Shown: positions 32,701 to 42,667 of the stretch, piece after piece | How positions within the stretch are numbered: the first letter of the stretch is position 1 | Layout: each line of letters opens with the position of its first letter | Assembly: GCA_002633005.1 (NCBI GenBank) | Contig: NMRA01000265.1 | Span: 251,904 to 301,226 of the forward strand | Origin: Phoronis australis | Taxonomy: Eukaryota > Phoronida > Phoronidae | Length of the DNA: 49,323 bases | Reading direction: 5' to 3' | Made by a program: the position numbers and the translations under genes | The notes under the pieces: generated by a model | What the model was told of the DNA's origin: nothing | Database searches by the model: none | Seen by the model: only the letters and a program-made list of their open reading frames with translations

Positions 32701-34267
32701 ACTTCATTACAAGTTTTTAGAATTTTGATATCGAAAAACCGAATTTCAGAAGAAATTTTGCTGCTGCTAAGCTATAATCATCTCCCAACAGATGTCACAA
32801 AAATTTATTAAATGGCGCGTGACACGAGCGTACTGTTTTTGAAACGATGACCTACTTTTCACTGTTAGAAAAGGCAGAGAGTTACGCAAGAAAATGACGT
32901 TTATTGCATTGTTTTTCACTTAATGGCTCTAACGGGCAAGGTGAGTGTCGGTTGTATCCCAGATTTTGAATGCACTCCGTCCAGTCTTTAGCTTTACATG
33001 TTGATAGAAGTTTCACGGTGAGGTGACGAGCAGAACTACTCTGGATGTGTGCAATTTCCGGTCTACGGAAGAAATACACACAGCCACAGGGGTACTTAGC
33101 TGTACTTTGACGAGTCTTCATACAGCTACAGTCAAGTGACCTAATTATCGGACGTTTTGGCACATTTTGCATTATATTTAATTGAAAATACTACGGATTG
33201 TTGTAAATTCTTTGCTGAAATAAAGATTTACCTTCACGGAATTGTTCTGTTACTATATCTTGTCACTGAAAGCCACATTTATGTTCCGACTGATCTTCAA
33301 AAATCCCAATAACCAAACCTTCGGAGAACCTAAATATCGGACACCATGATTCTCCATACGCCACACCGCGGAAAACTGACTAACCGTGTAATGGCCGCGG
33401 ACACCTTGTCGCCAAATTTCAGCTCGAGTGTTTTGGCATATATGCTGCTAGAACCCAAGTCCATTCGCAGATAAAATGAAATCTGATGATGGCGCCAAGT
33501 CGTTTCGATGAATTAGTGCAGACGACTGAAGCACGTGCAAACTCACTGCAGTTTTTAGTATCACTTAGGCTTCTTGATATGACACCCGCACGTGCGCAGT
33601 CGGGATTTGACTTGAGTTTAAAAACAAACGAAAAAATGGAACAATGGCATATTGTCAGTTCAATGAGATGGTGTCATTGTGGAAAAAGATTTTATTTTCA
33701 ACTTTTATAACCGATTTATGCGATCGTCCATTTTAGGCCGACTTGGGGGTCTAAATTGCACCCTCTCTCGGTGAAATCAAAACGAGGCAACGCTGTAAAA
33801 AACGAGACGGTGCCGGACATTGAACGCATTACAACGGAACAAAAATTGGTGTCATTTAATTCTCAGATTATGCTTCAAGTAAGATTCTATGAAATGTCCG
33901 ATATTTAGGTTCCATCCGATAATTAGGTACACTATGTGTAGCTGGCTGGCTAGAAACAACGTGACTTTGATGTTTTAATCAGTGCGAGGCATAATTCGCT
34001 GATAAGCTTCCAGCGTATGAAGGGTTATAGGAGCTTCACCGTCTAGTCCAGCTAAGACAGTGGTCACTGTCCAGTCGTCGAGACTCAAATCTCAATCAAT
34101 CAGAATTGGAATTTCATAATCGAGAATAGACTGCCAATTTCAAGCCACCGAAAGTCAAACAAAGGACATATGTGTACACTTGATGAATCAATTAGTGACA
34201 TCAACCCAAATTACTTACTGAAGCTTACTGCTGAAAGACAGAAAAATGCAAAAACGATACTTTTCAT
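23709..34267 (-). CDS. LU-2: Ly6/uPAR three-finger protein, GPI-anchored, large introns
   Basis: Exons on the minus strand: 34267-34219, 28668-28462 and 23929-23709, giving 158 residues. Exon 1 encodes MKSIVFAFFCLSAVSF with A at -3 and a perfect GTAAGT donor. Exon 2 starts after TTGCCAG and carries LRCFSC, NC, TC and AC (five cysteines). Exon 3 follows TTTTTTCAG with SRLC, DC, KCKC and DLCN (five cysteines), then a hydrophobic tail (about the last 20 residues) fitting GPI attachment. Both introns are phase 1, and the joined frame reads smoothly across both. N-glycosylation sequons: NAT, NIT, NTS. Intron 1 (5.5 kb) and intron 2 (4.5 kb) are packed with transposons, unlike the short introns of LU-3. 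Exons 2 and 3 are very secure. Exon 1 is inferred from signal peptide, phase and donor across 5.5 kb, so a different first exon is possible. Likely a cell-surface modulator like other LU proteins. Confidence 0.8.
26152..28216. repeat. Pair of about 40-bp inverted repeats 2 kb apart
   Basis: 26152-26193 and the reverse complement of 28176-28216 share CAGCCTT(g/a)TCCC, then AAG(a/c)CT and AAGATGGCGCTGAT. They lie in LU-2 intron 2 and could be the ends of a 2-kb non-autonomous element, or two independent copies of a short repeat. Similarity fades quickly on both sides, so the element reading is tentative. Confidence 0.45.
26945..27530 (+). repeat. Dispersed repeat family R1, copy 1
   Basis: Starts TCTTCCTTGAGT(T/A)AA. 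It shares with copy 2 (30511-30550, 32525-33128 and 33941 on) the segments CACCTATTGGCCA, TTCATTACAAGTTTTTA, AACGGGCAAGGTGA and TCTTCATACAGCTA, in order and at similar spacing. It is uninterrupted where copy 2 carries two insertions, so it serves as an empty-site reference. Class unknown. Confidence 0.75.
29465..29655. repeat. Foldback element with CRE palindromes
   Basis: The outer inverted repeat is TTCAGTTGCTCAAAT at 29466 against ATTTGGGCAACTGAA near 29635-29650. Inside, 29490-29559 is a near-perfect 70-bp palindrome centred on TGACGTCA (29521-29528), with 35-bp arms starting CCATTTT. A second related half with TGACATCA lies at about 29600-29640. It sits in LU-2 intron 1 and looks like a small MITE. 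Confidence 0.75.
30574..32523. mobile_element. Pearl/Helentron-like element with tandem core
   Basis: Left terminal ATGCGCCCACA (30574-30584) is repeated in inverse at the right end (32513-32523), where it forms the right arm of a 28-bp hairpin (32495-32522, TGCGTCCACATAT against ATATGTGGGCGCA). A small hairpin (CAACGC, GCGTTG) lies just outside at 30557-30571. The core is a tandem array (30890-32340), then a CGGA-rich microsatellite (32430-32478), then the hairpin. Core repeats, then a short microsatellite, then a conserved 3' end is the published layout of pearl elements. No coding capacity was seen. Confidence 0.7.
30890..32340 (+). repeat. Higher-order tandem repeat, 450 bp made of three about 150-bp monomers
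   Basis: Every monomer carries GCCACTAG(A/G)(G/A/T)GGC-type motifs. Starts of CCACTAG are 30933, 30958, 31102, 31263, 31408, 31552, 31713, 31859, 32004, 32165 and 32310. From 30958 the spacing repeats as 144-146, 161, 144-146, so three monomer types alternate and the higher-order unit is 450-451 bp. Copies of the same type are nearly identical, which points to recent amplification. Each unit also holds CCAAATTTCATGAAAATCC and a GGTTTGGTTGATAGAGGGGT segment. Confidence 0.9.
33129..33938. mobile_element. Tc1/mariner-type MITE, 810 bp, TA target duplication
   Basis: Terminal inverted repeats begin CAGTCAAGTGACC and, on the other strand, CACATAGTGTACC; both continue TAATTATCGGA. TA flanks both ends (33127-33128 and 33939-33940). 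Removing the element and one TA gives CATACAGCTAGCTGGC, which is exactly the uninterrupted sequence in R1 copy 1 near 27515-27530. Subterminal TAAATATCGGAC repeats lie inside. No transposase frame was found, so it is non-autonomous. Confidence 0.85.
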
Positions 34268-37200
34268 GATTATCACCTAACACAGCTAAAATGCGCAGCG
34301 AAAACGAGGCCCGTCCTTGATGTGCTCAGGCAATACCAATATTATGAGACAGCTGTGGCTGAACCAGTTCAGAGTGCAGACGGTTTGGCTTCAGCCAATA
34401 TAGATACATCTGCTCACTGTATTCTATATGGGCTTACCTCATCGCAGGCTTGTCAAAGTTTTGAACGTACGAGTTTGCAATATCTAGCAAGATACAAAGA
34501 TAACCGATATCAAATGCCTTTGGCAAGTTTCAGTGGCACGAATTTGCTTAGCCGGTTAATCGATGAAAGCCCGCCGCCGGGGCCGGGCCGGGAATTTTGC
34601 GCGCGGTGTTAAAAGTCTAAGACTTCAAAGGATACCAACGGTTTTGGCCTGTTTCCAGGCATTAACGACAACGTTCCGATCTAGCAGTTCTCTGAAACAA
34701 AAAATACCCAGAAGGCTAACTTTTGACACCCTCAAATGTTTTGAGAAAAATTCTGCCAGTTCCGCTGTCGGTGCCAACCGTCCGCCGGAGTCAGCCCGGC
34801 AGTGCTTTATGTATGCAACACCTCAAGGGAAATATCCTACCTGTGACAAACGAAGCCGAGTTTTTATTTGAAATCTGCATTTATCACTCAAGTGGGACAC
34901 CAATGATGCATTGAAGCAGCTGGTGTGACTGCCGGACGCCGTGCCATGGGCACTGAAATCCACTTTGCGCCGCTAATGATTCCCGTTCACCAGTGACTGG
35001 CGCGCCATAGGAGCTAGGCTATACCCCCCCCCCCCCCCCCCCNTTAGTGCTACGCCGCACACGTGGTCTATAGGCGGTGCGCCTCAGGGGGCTGCCGGCG
35101 GGGCTTTCAGATGTAGATAGTCACAGGCCGTGGTTCTGTACTGCTGGCAGGTAGGGCTTCACTACTGCCGCATTCAAGTTTCGATAGTGTCATGTAAGGC
35201 AGTCTACATAACTTATCTCACGCGTTTGGAAGCGTTTTCGAAAATTCCCCGCTGCAGAAGTGGCACATATTTTGTGAAAGAAGATTTTTATGTACTCAAT
35301 TGAAGAAAAGGTGAGCTGCCCTCAGTCTTCAGCCAACACGACCACAAGCTACGAAGTGGCAAGGCCTCGGCGCTTTATACGTGTTGTAGATTCATTTAAA
35401 AGCTCCAACGTATCAAGTTGAGGTGAAACAACTAATAATGTGTTAACTGCTGCAGCTACGGGGACACAACGGGTTCTTGCTCCTTAGAGTTGATTGTCAA
35501 AAGCCCTCCCAAGTCGAAAATCGCTTCAGTTTTTCGTTTGCCCTCCTCCCCAAGACGCCGGAGTGGCCCTACGAGTTGACACTCAATTAAGACTTCCCTT
35601 GTAAAGTATTGTCATGGCTAATGCACACGATACATGTCAACAAAATAATACAGACGATTTAAATTAACCGTTAGAAGGAACACGAGACTTGGAGAACATT
35701 GCTGTGGCGGATTTAGAGGGCTCAGGCCCCACTTCTTCCTTTGGTCGTCAACATATAGTAAAAATGACAAGGGAATGAGTTTTGGAATTTATTGTGCTGC
35801 TGTTGAATTGTGGGCGCGTACCTTTTTGTGCGTTTGCATGTGGGGACAGACCATATCGGAAAATGAAAAGGGTTAGACTTTAGCTTCCTCATGATATCCT
35901 AAATCTGTCACTGCATCGGGTTGGGGGAAAACCCTGGCAGACTAGAAAACATAGCGACAGAGGACATCGCAACGGGTATCCGGATGGCGGAATATCGTCC
36001 GATTGAGAAGATGTAGAATGGGAGATATAGGGACAACGTCCGTTTTGGTTTACTGTTAACGCGGTGTTATAAATTTTAGTTTAGAAAGCAACATTTTCCT
36101 TAAAATAAAGTCAACTCAACATTTTAAATTTAGATGATGTTCATTGCGGGTGTCAGTCAAAACCACAAAAAGTGTCAATTTTAAAACTAATAATATGACT
36201 CAATTTAATTTGAAGTTTTAGGGCTAGTGTTCACAGTTTCTGACCTGAAATAAAAGTTCTGTAGATCTTGTTTAATATAAATCGTGTAAATGATATTTTG
36301 AAAAAGAAACGCCGTGGATTCTAATTACACCAACTGAAAAGATTGTCAGTTTGGTTATACATTGTTGTACAAAAATATTTGTAATAGTAGTTCCAAACGT
36401 CAACACCAGTTGATGATCATAAATTCTGAAATTTGCATTTTAATGTGAATAAATAAAATGTGTATATCATGTGTCATGACTTAATACAACCTCTGGGAAT
36501 ATTGGCTACAGTTTCACCCCTTATGGACATTTAACTCCATTGCTTCCAGGTAAACTTGCATCAGTGAGTCTTCACTTCTCTTCAACATTTTATATCAATT
36601 TAAAATGCTTTGTTTTTATCATTGTTGAGTTTTCAGGTAATGTATAGGTGTAGTTTGTGACACTTTCTGCTTCACTAGATGCATTTTAAGCCACGCCTCC
36701 TTTCCAGAGAATACTGTACAGAAGAAAATGCTGTTTTAATTATAAAAACTTACATGAAATTGCCCAGTTAGTATGAGAAAAATAGAGAACTTTTGGTACA
36801 TCTGTACATTTCAAAAGCGTGGTATGTAATTTGGCCGAAGCCTTCAGGTGCCTTCAGGGACCATGGAATTGTTTTGACTTGAATGTGGTCTCTGTCTTAC
36901 AGCTCCACACCATCATAAAAACTTGATTTCCACCTCCAGATATATATGTACTATCAAGGGCATAAGAGTGCAGAAAACCTCACTTTTAAAGGAGTTGACT
37001 ATTCCGTCCACAAAATGCCGCTTGTTGAGACTCAACGGGTAAGTGATCCCTACATTAAGAAACTAAATTTATCTCCCCGAAATGCAAATGAAAATTTTGT
37101 GTGAGCTAATTTCATGATTTAAACGTTAAGTCTCAAAATGAAACAAAATGTGCCTTTAAAGTTTCAAATTAAATCCACGTTTCTGAAAACTCCTGTAAAC

Positions 37201-37930
37201 CACCTAATTTGTGACTCTAGTTTTGAGTGCTCTTCCTCAAAACTTCTTCACTTAACTTCGAACAAAAATCCCTATAAATCAACTCTTCGGGAAAATTGTG
37301 TTCATTTTCGTAAATTCTTGGAAATTAGGGAGCACACGCACTTCTTCAATATTTTATTTCATGCACGAATGATTTCAACATAAACTTTATACTAAAAAGA
37401 TTCAGTCCGTCCTCAATATGTGTAGGCCTACACGTGTATGACGAGCATGGCTGAGGTAACAACACGTCAACAGCCGTGTTTTATGACGTACTGTAGGTGT
37501 GTGAAAAAGTGTACAAATCAGCTATTACGGACCATGCCTTACAAAACAATCAATGTTTCTACAATTGACAATGACAATTATTTTTAAATGGATCAGAGAA
37601 TCTATTTGCATCAAAACGATGGCTAGTATATGGATGAACAGAGACGTAGGGCAACTTCAAGTCGTACAGACTACAACGCATTTCTTAGAAGTAGCCACAA
37701 GTCAAGCTACGCCTGCTCCGATCGTGACGTTTGGAAACTCGACACATATCAGTTAGAAAATGATGAACACCGAACCATGGTGGTCAAAAACGTTATCAAA
37801 GAAACAACATCATCGTCTAAGTCCAAACAATTTTGCTTTTCTACATTAAGCAATTTTCAATGACAGGTTACAAGTACAGTATAACAGTATAACAGACAAC
37901 TAATGCGATCACTTCATTAATTAAAGCCAT

Positions 37931-38181
37931 GCGCGCACCCAGCCTTCAACACGGGGGGCACGAATTTCTGACGTCGTGGACTTTTTGGTAAAAACAGAGC
38001 GGGAGGACTCAAAAAAAAAAGAAAAAGAAGGGAGCACCTCTGTGAAATGCGCGTTTGCGCTTATTTAGACTTTTGTCCTATTTTGTCCGTCTTTTTGTTT
38101 CCTGGAAGCGGACCTTTTTGCCCACTTCGCCAAATGGGGTGGCGGCTCGTTCGAGCCCCCCGAGGCCCCCTGGGTGCGCGC
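37931..38181. mobile_element. MITE family M1, copy 1
   Basis: 251 bp with terminal inverted repeats GCGCGCACCCAG and CTGGGTGCGCGC. The reverse complement aligns along its length with 42427-42667, including CGGGGG(G)CTC, ACAAAAGTC and GTCCTCCCGCT. The two copies are in opposite orientation. No coding capacity. Confidence 0.85.
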
Positions 38182-38328
38182 TTGAAAGCGGAAATGTACC
38201 ATCAAAGAACCATTTTAATTTGTCTTATTTAATTTAGAACGCTTAAGGATACAAAACCTTTCCCAATTTGTCCCCGGTTCTGTTAAGGATAATATGTAGA
38301 ACCTTACAGATACACTGTAAGTCTCCAA

Positions 38329-38474
38329 TGCTGTAGTGGGGCGTAGGTGCACGTAGGCGCAGCCAACCACCTTTTGGCATTTGAACGTAGCGCCTATGCA
38401 CCGTAAGTTACGTTCAATGCTCGAGGTGATCCGGTGGGCTTTGGGCGTCTACTTCTAATTTTACCACTACAGCA
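38329..38474. mobile_element. Small MITE-like foldback, 146 bp
   Basis: Perfect 11-bp inverted ends TGCTGTAGTGG and CCACTACAGCA, with an inner palindrome around TGAACGTA and TTACGTTCA. The flanks carry an exact 13-bp direct repeat CACTGTAAGTCTC (38313-38325 and 38473-38485), the second copy overlapping the right end by two bases. Confidence 0.65.
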
Positions 38475-38754
38475 CTGTAAGTCTCTATATTCAACAAAAT
38501 ATCTGCAAAGGTAGAGAATTTGACTCTGGAATGATAACACCATTTTCTGAAAGCAGAAAGTCTGTAGAATTTTTTGCTTTATATCAAGCTGCGTCAATTT
38601 GTTCAAGTGACTTTTTAGTAATAGACAACAAAAAACAAAGATACAACCATAGCACAACGACGGTATCAACAACATGTCCAAATATCATTTGGTATAAAAT
38701 GTTCAAGGTGAAATCTCAAAAAACGATGTCATATTTTTCTAAAATTCCTTTTCT

Positions 38755-38760
38755 TTTATT
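38755..38760 (-). other. Candidate poly(A) signal of LU-3
   Basis: AATAAA on the minus strand about 380 bp beyond the LU-3 stop. No closer canonical signal was noticed. Confidence 0.35.
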
Positions 38761-39135
38761 AACGAAGACTTTTTCATAAAATCATACCTATTGTGATGGC
38801 CCTTTAAGCAAAAGTGGATCAATTAACGTAACCGTATGAGATTTCTGAGTTTGAAAAAACGCGACAGTTCGTCATTAGATGAGACCGTAGTCGGCGTATA
38901 AATAACCCACCGCGACTAGATAATTACCTGGTGAGTTGGACTCGAGCTATGGTAACGAATCAGTTCTTCTCTATACCTGAAACCGTCTCTATTCCGAAGG
39001 GGTAACAACACAAATCGCGATCAGTTTTATACCGGTAAGTAGCCTTAATCAAAAGTTAGTTTTTCCTAAGGGGGACTTGTACAGCATGCCTATCAGCATA
39101 ACCCGTAGCACAAGTTGAGTTATTTCCACGGTAAA

Positions 39136-39675
39136 CTACATATTTACTGCTGTTATTGCAACTAATAACACCATCGGCGAAACAGCTGGGTAAAAGCTGG
39201 CGCTGTCGTTACACAAGTCCGAGAAACACCAGCATATTTCTGACGAGTAACCAATTAGAGGCAATTCCTGGCAGCCATCTTCGCGATTGCCAACGCTGTG
39301 CTCTGGCCTCTTCGCTCGGTCGCCTTTTTTGATGCAAGATTTCACGACTATGTTCATGACTAGAAATGCACAAGAAATTGTTTAAACAAGATTTGCCCTG
39401 CACAATGCACAGCATTGAGTTAAAAAAATGTCAGTAACAGAGAGGTTAAGATTGGAAGATATAACCCCGCTTTTTACGCCAAGAACACAAGGCAGTTGTC
39501 CTGACAATGTTCAAAGAAAGATGAAGAAAGCTCTAATTAATCGGCATGCTCACGATGTTTTTGCTTTTGTTCATAGGGCGCATGGCTGACCGCCCACCGC
39601 CCAGAATACGCGTGCATGGATTCCTAGTGCAGTCGTTTATAGAAGCAAACCACTGATGGTTGCATCAACCATTCA

Positions 39676-39708
<33 letters not shown>

Positions 39709-40984
39709 GTACGCATGCACGCACGCATACACGCATATACATATACATTACATAAGCGAACACTTATCCCACTAATACAACAAAATGTCCCCCCGTTCCC
39801 ATACGTGAAACCAGGAAGAGATAACCAGTCCTGGTGAAACCCATAAGAACGGCGTGTCGACGGCGTTTTTGATCAGATACGAAGATACCTGTGCCCGATT
39901 ACATGAAACAGTCCCGAATAGGGACTCAACCATGTTCCCTAAATCTACAGGGTATTTGTGGGCTCATGAAAACACTGATTATCCTTTCTTATGCTGTTTG
40001 AGTCTCATTACTCATTGATACAAATGGAGAGTGATTTCTACATTGAATTCTCAATATTATTGAAAATAAGTAGGTATCTTTCCATGCAACGCCCTTAATT
40101 TAAGAATTATTATTGGCTCAGTTTTTAGTTATATTACTTAAAAATGTCGTAAGTCAAAGGGGAGCTCAAATGGTGGAAAAAAATTACTTCTGCGAGTAAA
40201 GAACGAAACAAATACGCAAAATTTAGGGAACTTAGTCGAGTCTATATTAGGGACTGTTTCAGGGCAACCGGGCACTGGGGCCTATTTCAAGAAAACTAAC
40301 TTAGCTGAGACAAATTCTAAATTTCAGTCAATTTTAGGGACTGTTTCAGGGCAACCGGGCACTGGGGCCTGTTTCAAGAAAACTAACTTAGCTAAGACAA
40401 ATTTTAAATTTCAGTCAATTTTAAGATTAAACTTAAACTTGTTTCAAACCGTTTCAAACACTAGATCTTAAGTTTAACTTAAGTTGTTGACTTAAGTATT
40501 GTCTTTAGTTAATGTTGACCAACTTACCGGATGTGGACGTTTCACAGTTTGGAAGTTGAATCAATTCTTAAACACAAATCAAAAATGAACTTAAGTAAGT
40601 TTCTTGGAAGAGGCCGCTGGTTCCTAAATTTGAATCCGCCTATCCCACTTACTCTTTCCGGACAATCGGTCAGGCACGTATCGAGCAACCGGTGCGTCCA
40701 TTTTTGTTGTCGTCTTTAAGCACATGTCGCAGTTTGATTTCGCTTGATTTTCCTTTGGGATATCTTCGTCACAATCCATACAGTCTATACACCGAATGCC
40801 TGAAACGGGCAAGGTATTTTGATCAGCGAATTTGAGAGTGATGCAAGTAATAAAATAGGACTGAGTAACTAACTGTACATAAAGTCATTTTAATAGACTT
40901 TTTCATGTTGACGCTGCATGAATACACACCCTTTGCAACGGAGATGGAAAAGCTTGAAAGTAACAGAAACGTCGTAAGTTCCAT
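39136..40984 (-). CDS. LU-3: Ly6/uPAR three-finger protein, compact gene
   Basis: Exons on the minus strand: 40984-40930, 40799-40653 and 39359-39136, giving 141 residues. Exon 1 (ACCATGG context) encodes MELTTFLLLSSFSISVAK, a clear signal peptide. Its donor is GTGTGT, the weakest of the set, before a 130-bp intron ending in CCCGTTTCAG. Exon 2 has IRCIDCMDC then NCDMC (five cysteines) and a GTAAGT donor. Exon 3, after TGCATTTCTAG, has KSC, DGC, ICWC and DLCN (five cysteines) and a hydrophobic tail (AVSPMVLLVAITAVNM) consistent with GPI anchoring. NDS after the last cysteine is a sequon. Both introns are phase 1. The first finger is unusually short and has an extra CxxC spacing (CIDCMDC). Probably an extracellular three-finger ligand or modulator; the target is not predictable. 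Confidence 0.85.
39674..39748 (+). repeat. CA/CG/ACGC microsatellite
   Basis: Alternating purine-pyrimidine tract: CA repeats, then CG repeats, then ACGC and ATAC units. It lies in LU-3 intron 2. Such sequence can adopt Z-DNA. Confidence 0.9.
39889..40424. repeat. MITE-like inverted repeats and 87-bp tandem duplication
   Basis: GTGCCCGATTACATGAAACA with AGTCC at about 39891 is inverted relative to GGGACTGTTTCAGGGCAACC with GGGCAC at about 40250, suggesting a 0.39-kb element. The right end is part of an 87-bp unit duplicated in tandem (40247-40333 and 40334-40424) with only a few differences. All of it is inside LU-3 intron 2. Confidence 0.7.
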
Positions 40985-41139
40985 GGTAAATGCCAATCGG
41001 TTATGGCCTAATCGAGATTCCTTCAAGTAGGCCTATTATCGTGAACCATTCACGTGCATGTAACGCGACTCGTGCACGCTTCATCGGCGACCACGGTGGC
41101 AAATACACGAGACGAGTACTATACAAGATTTGGTCCAGC

Positions 41140-41557
41140 ATCTCCTTCCCTGTTGAAAACATGAAGCCGGGACCTTGTTGCGAGCCGGAGTGCATGCAAA
41201 ACCTGGGAGCCTACCCACACTTGCAGCGGTTTCAGAGCAATCTAATAAACGTCATTTTCCTACATAATTCTCAGCCTTGAATTGCAACAAAGAAGTCTAT
41301 CATCGTTTCGCAAGCAGTACGCTCGTGACGCGCGCGTGCCATTTCTCATTTAATTTTTTTGCTTCATCTCTCATCGGCCGGGAGATGCAAAATTTTGTTC
41401 GGGAATTCGGTTTGCTTGTATTGAAATACTAAAAACTTATAACGAGATGAAACCAAAAGCCGATGCAAAATATCGCTCCACAACTTTTTAAAAGCACAAT
41501 AACGGTAGAACGCCAGTTTTTTAACGCCAGTAAATACTTTAGTTTACTCAAGGAAGA
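41140..41557 (-). repeat. Repeat family R1, copy 3
   Basis: On the minus strand it starts TCTTCCTTGAGTAAACTAAA, then GGCGTTCTACCGTTATT, AAGTTTTTAGTATTT and GACGTTTATT, as in copy 2. It begins about 150 bp upstream of the LU-3 start codon, so it may overlap the LU-3 promoter. Confidence 0.75.
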
Positions 41558-42426
41558 TTGTAGTTTTGAATGAAACAAATTTTATGTTAGGTTTTATTTG
41601 GCCATTTTAGTCTACATCAACTTTTAGTGTACATCTTTGTACCAAGGCTAAGAAATACCTGGAGCAAATAACATTTCATGGTTATTGCCCTTACGTTCGA
41701 AAAACGTACTTGCCTACCTTATAGGGACACACAGATGGCTTACATGTACACTGCGTTACATGTCCACTATAGGTATGCCATAAGCAACTGGTTGAGTAAT
41801 TTATCGTAAACAGCGACAAAGATAATCTTACGTACCGTAGTAGTAAAGCGAAATCGTAAATTTCTGTTTATGAGGAGTTGGAACTTTTTCCGAGGAACAC
41901 GACACATTAGCCTACATGTACCTTGACGTAAAACCCGCTTGAGCTCAAAGGAACAGGCAATCAGAGCAGCTTATAGGGCCCAATACCCATTATAGTGCGC
42001 GACCAAAAAAGGAAAAAATAAGCCTGAGGAAACTCCACCGGCAAACTGTTTTTAGGATTCATGAGATTATTTCACGTTTCAGTAGTTCCGCCAGCGAAAC
42101 TTTAAAAAAAGTCGGAGCTATTGGGTTTTTGTTTTTATCCCATACGCGTTGCATCAGTAGAGGGAAATACGACCATGTAATAATATTTTCCGTATTCACC
42201 TCCCGCACTACTTCAATAGTGACCTCTGACATGGAAGGTTCAAAAGGTATATGACATACATGTAGGTTATTGTCGCCTCGACGTCGTTAGCCGGTTTGAT
42301 CATCAAACTTTCTAAAAATATTTTAAAGTAATACAATTGCAGCAGTGTAAATAACAATCAACACGCAATCAGGTCTCAATCCTAACATGTGGAACCGGAC
42401 TGTTAATTATATGACATCATGTCTAT

Positions 42427-42667
42427 GCGCGCACCCAGGGGGGCTCGGGGGCTCCCCCCTCCCATTCGAAGGTAAAAAGGCCCGTCTCAGAAAAACAAAA
42501 AGTCCGAGAAAACGAGACAAAAGTCCACTGAAAAGGCGCATACGCACAGTTCATTGACCTGAAGGTAGTACCCCGTTTTTTTAGTCCTCCCGCTTTTTTG
42601 TTAGCAAAAGGTCCACTTTGTCAAAGATTCGAGCCCCCCTCCACCACATTAAAGGCTGTGTGCGCGC
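42427..42667. mobile_element. MITE family M1, copy 2
   Basis: 241 bp with ends GCGCGCACCCAG and GCTGTGTGCGCGC. Homologous to 37931-38181 in inverse orientation. Confidence 0.85.

Larger units (their letters stand above)
30511..34100 (+). repeat. Repeat family R1, copy 2, split by two insertions
   Basis: The left end at 30511 matches copies 1 and 3. It is broken by a pearl-like element (about 30557-32523), resumes with GACGTTCTACCGTTATT (also in copy 3), runs to 33128, is broken again by a mariner-like MITE (33129-33938), then resumes with GCTGGC as in copy 1. The right end is not defined. It lies wholly within LU-2 intron 1. Confidence 0.7.
34268..39135. other. Intergenic between LU-2 and LU-3
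   Basis: No gene recognised. Contents: a GC-rich stretch around 34570-34600, a run of 19 C with an N at 35043, two MITE-like elements (37931-38181, 38329-38474) and several open frames without known motifs (for example 37630-37863 on the plus strand). The roughly 150 bp next to 34267 should hold the LU-2 promoter; no clear TATA box is seen. Confidence 0.45.

Noticed and set aside
32882-33172. 96-codon minus-strand ORF with CxC pattern, at first taken for an LU exon
   Set aside because: It lies within repeat R1 and lacks the LU cysteine order; kept only as part of the R1 finding.
34560-34612. GC-rich stretch as a CpG-island promoter
   Set aside because: Too short, and no gene start or promoter motif is recognisable next to it; LU-2 begins on the other strand about 300 bp away, so a link is possible but unsupported.
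37630-37863. 78-codon plus-strand ORF rich in Ser and Arg
   Set aside because: No known domain, no supporting splice sites or poly(A) signal; could be chance or an old repeat.
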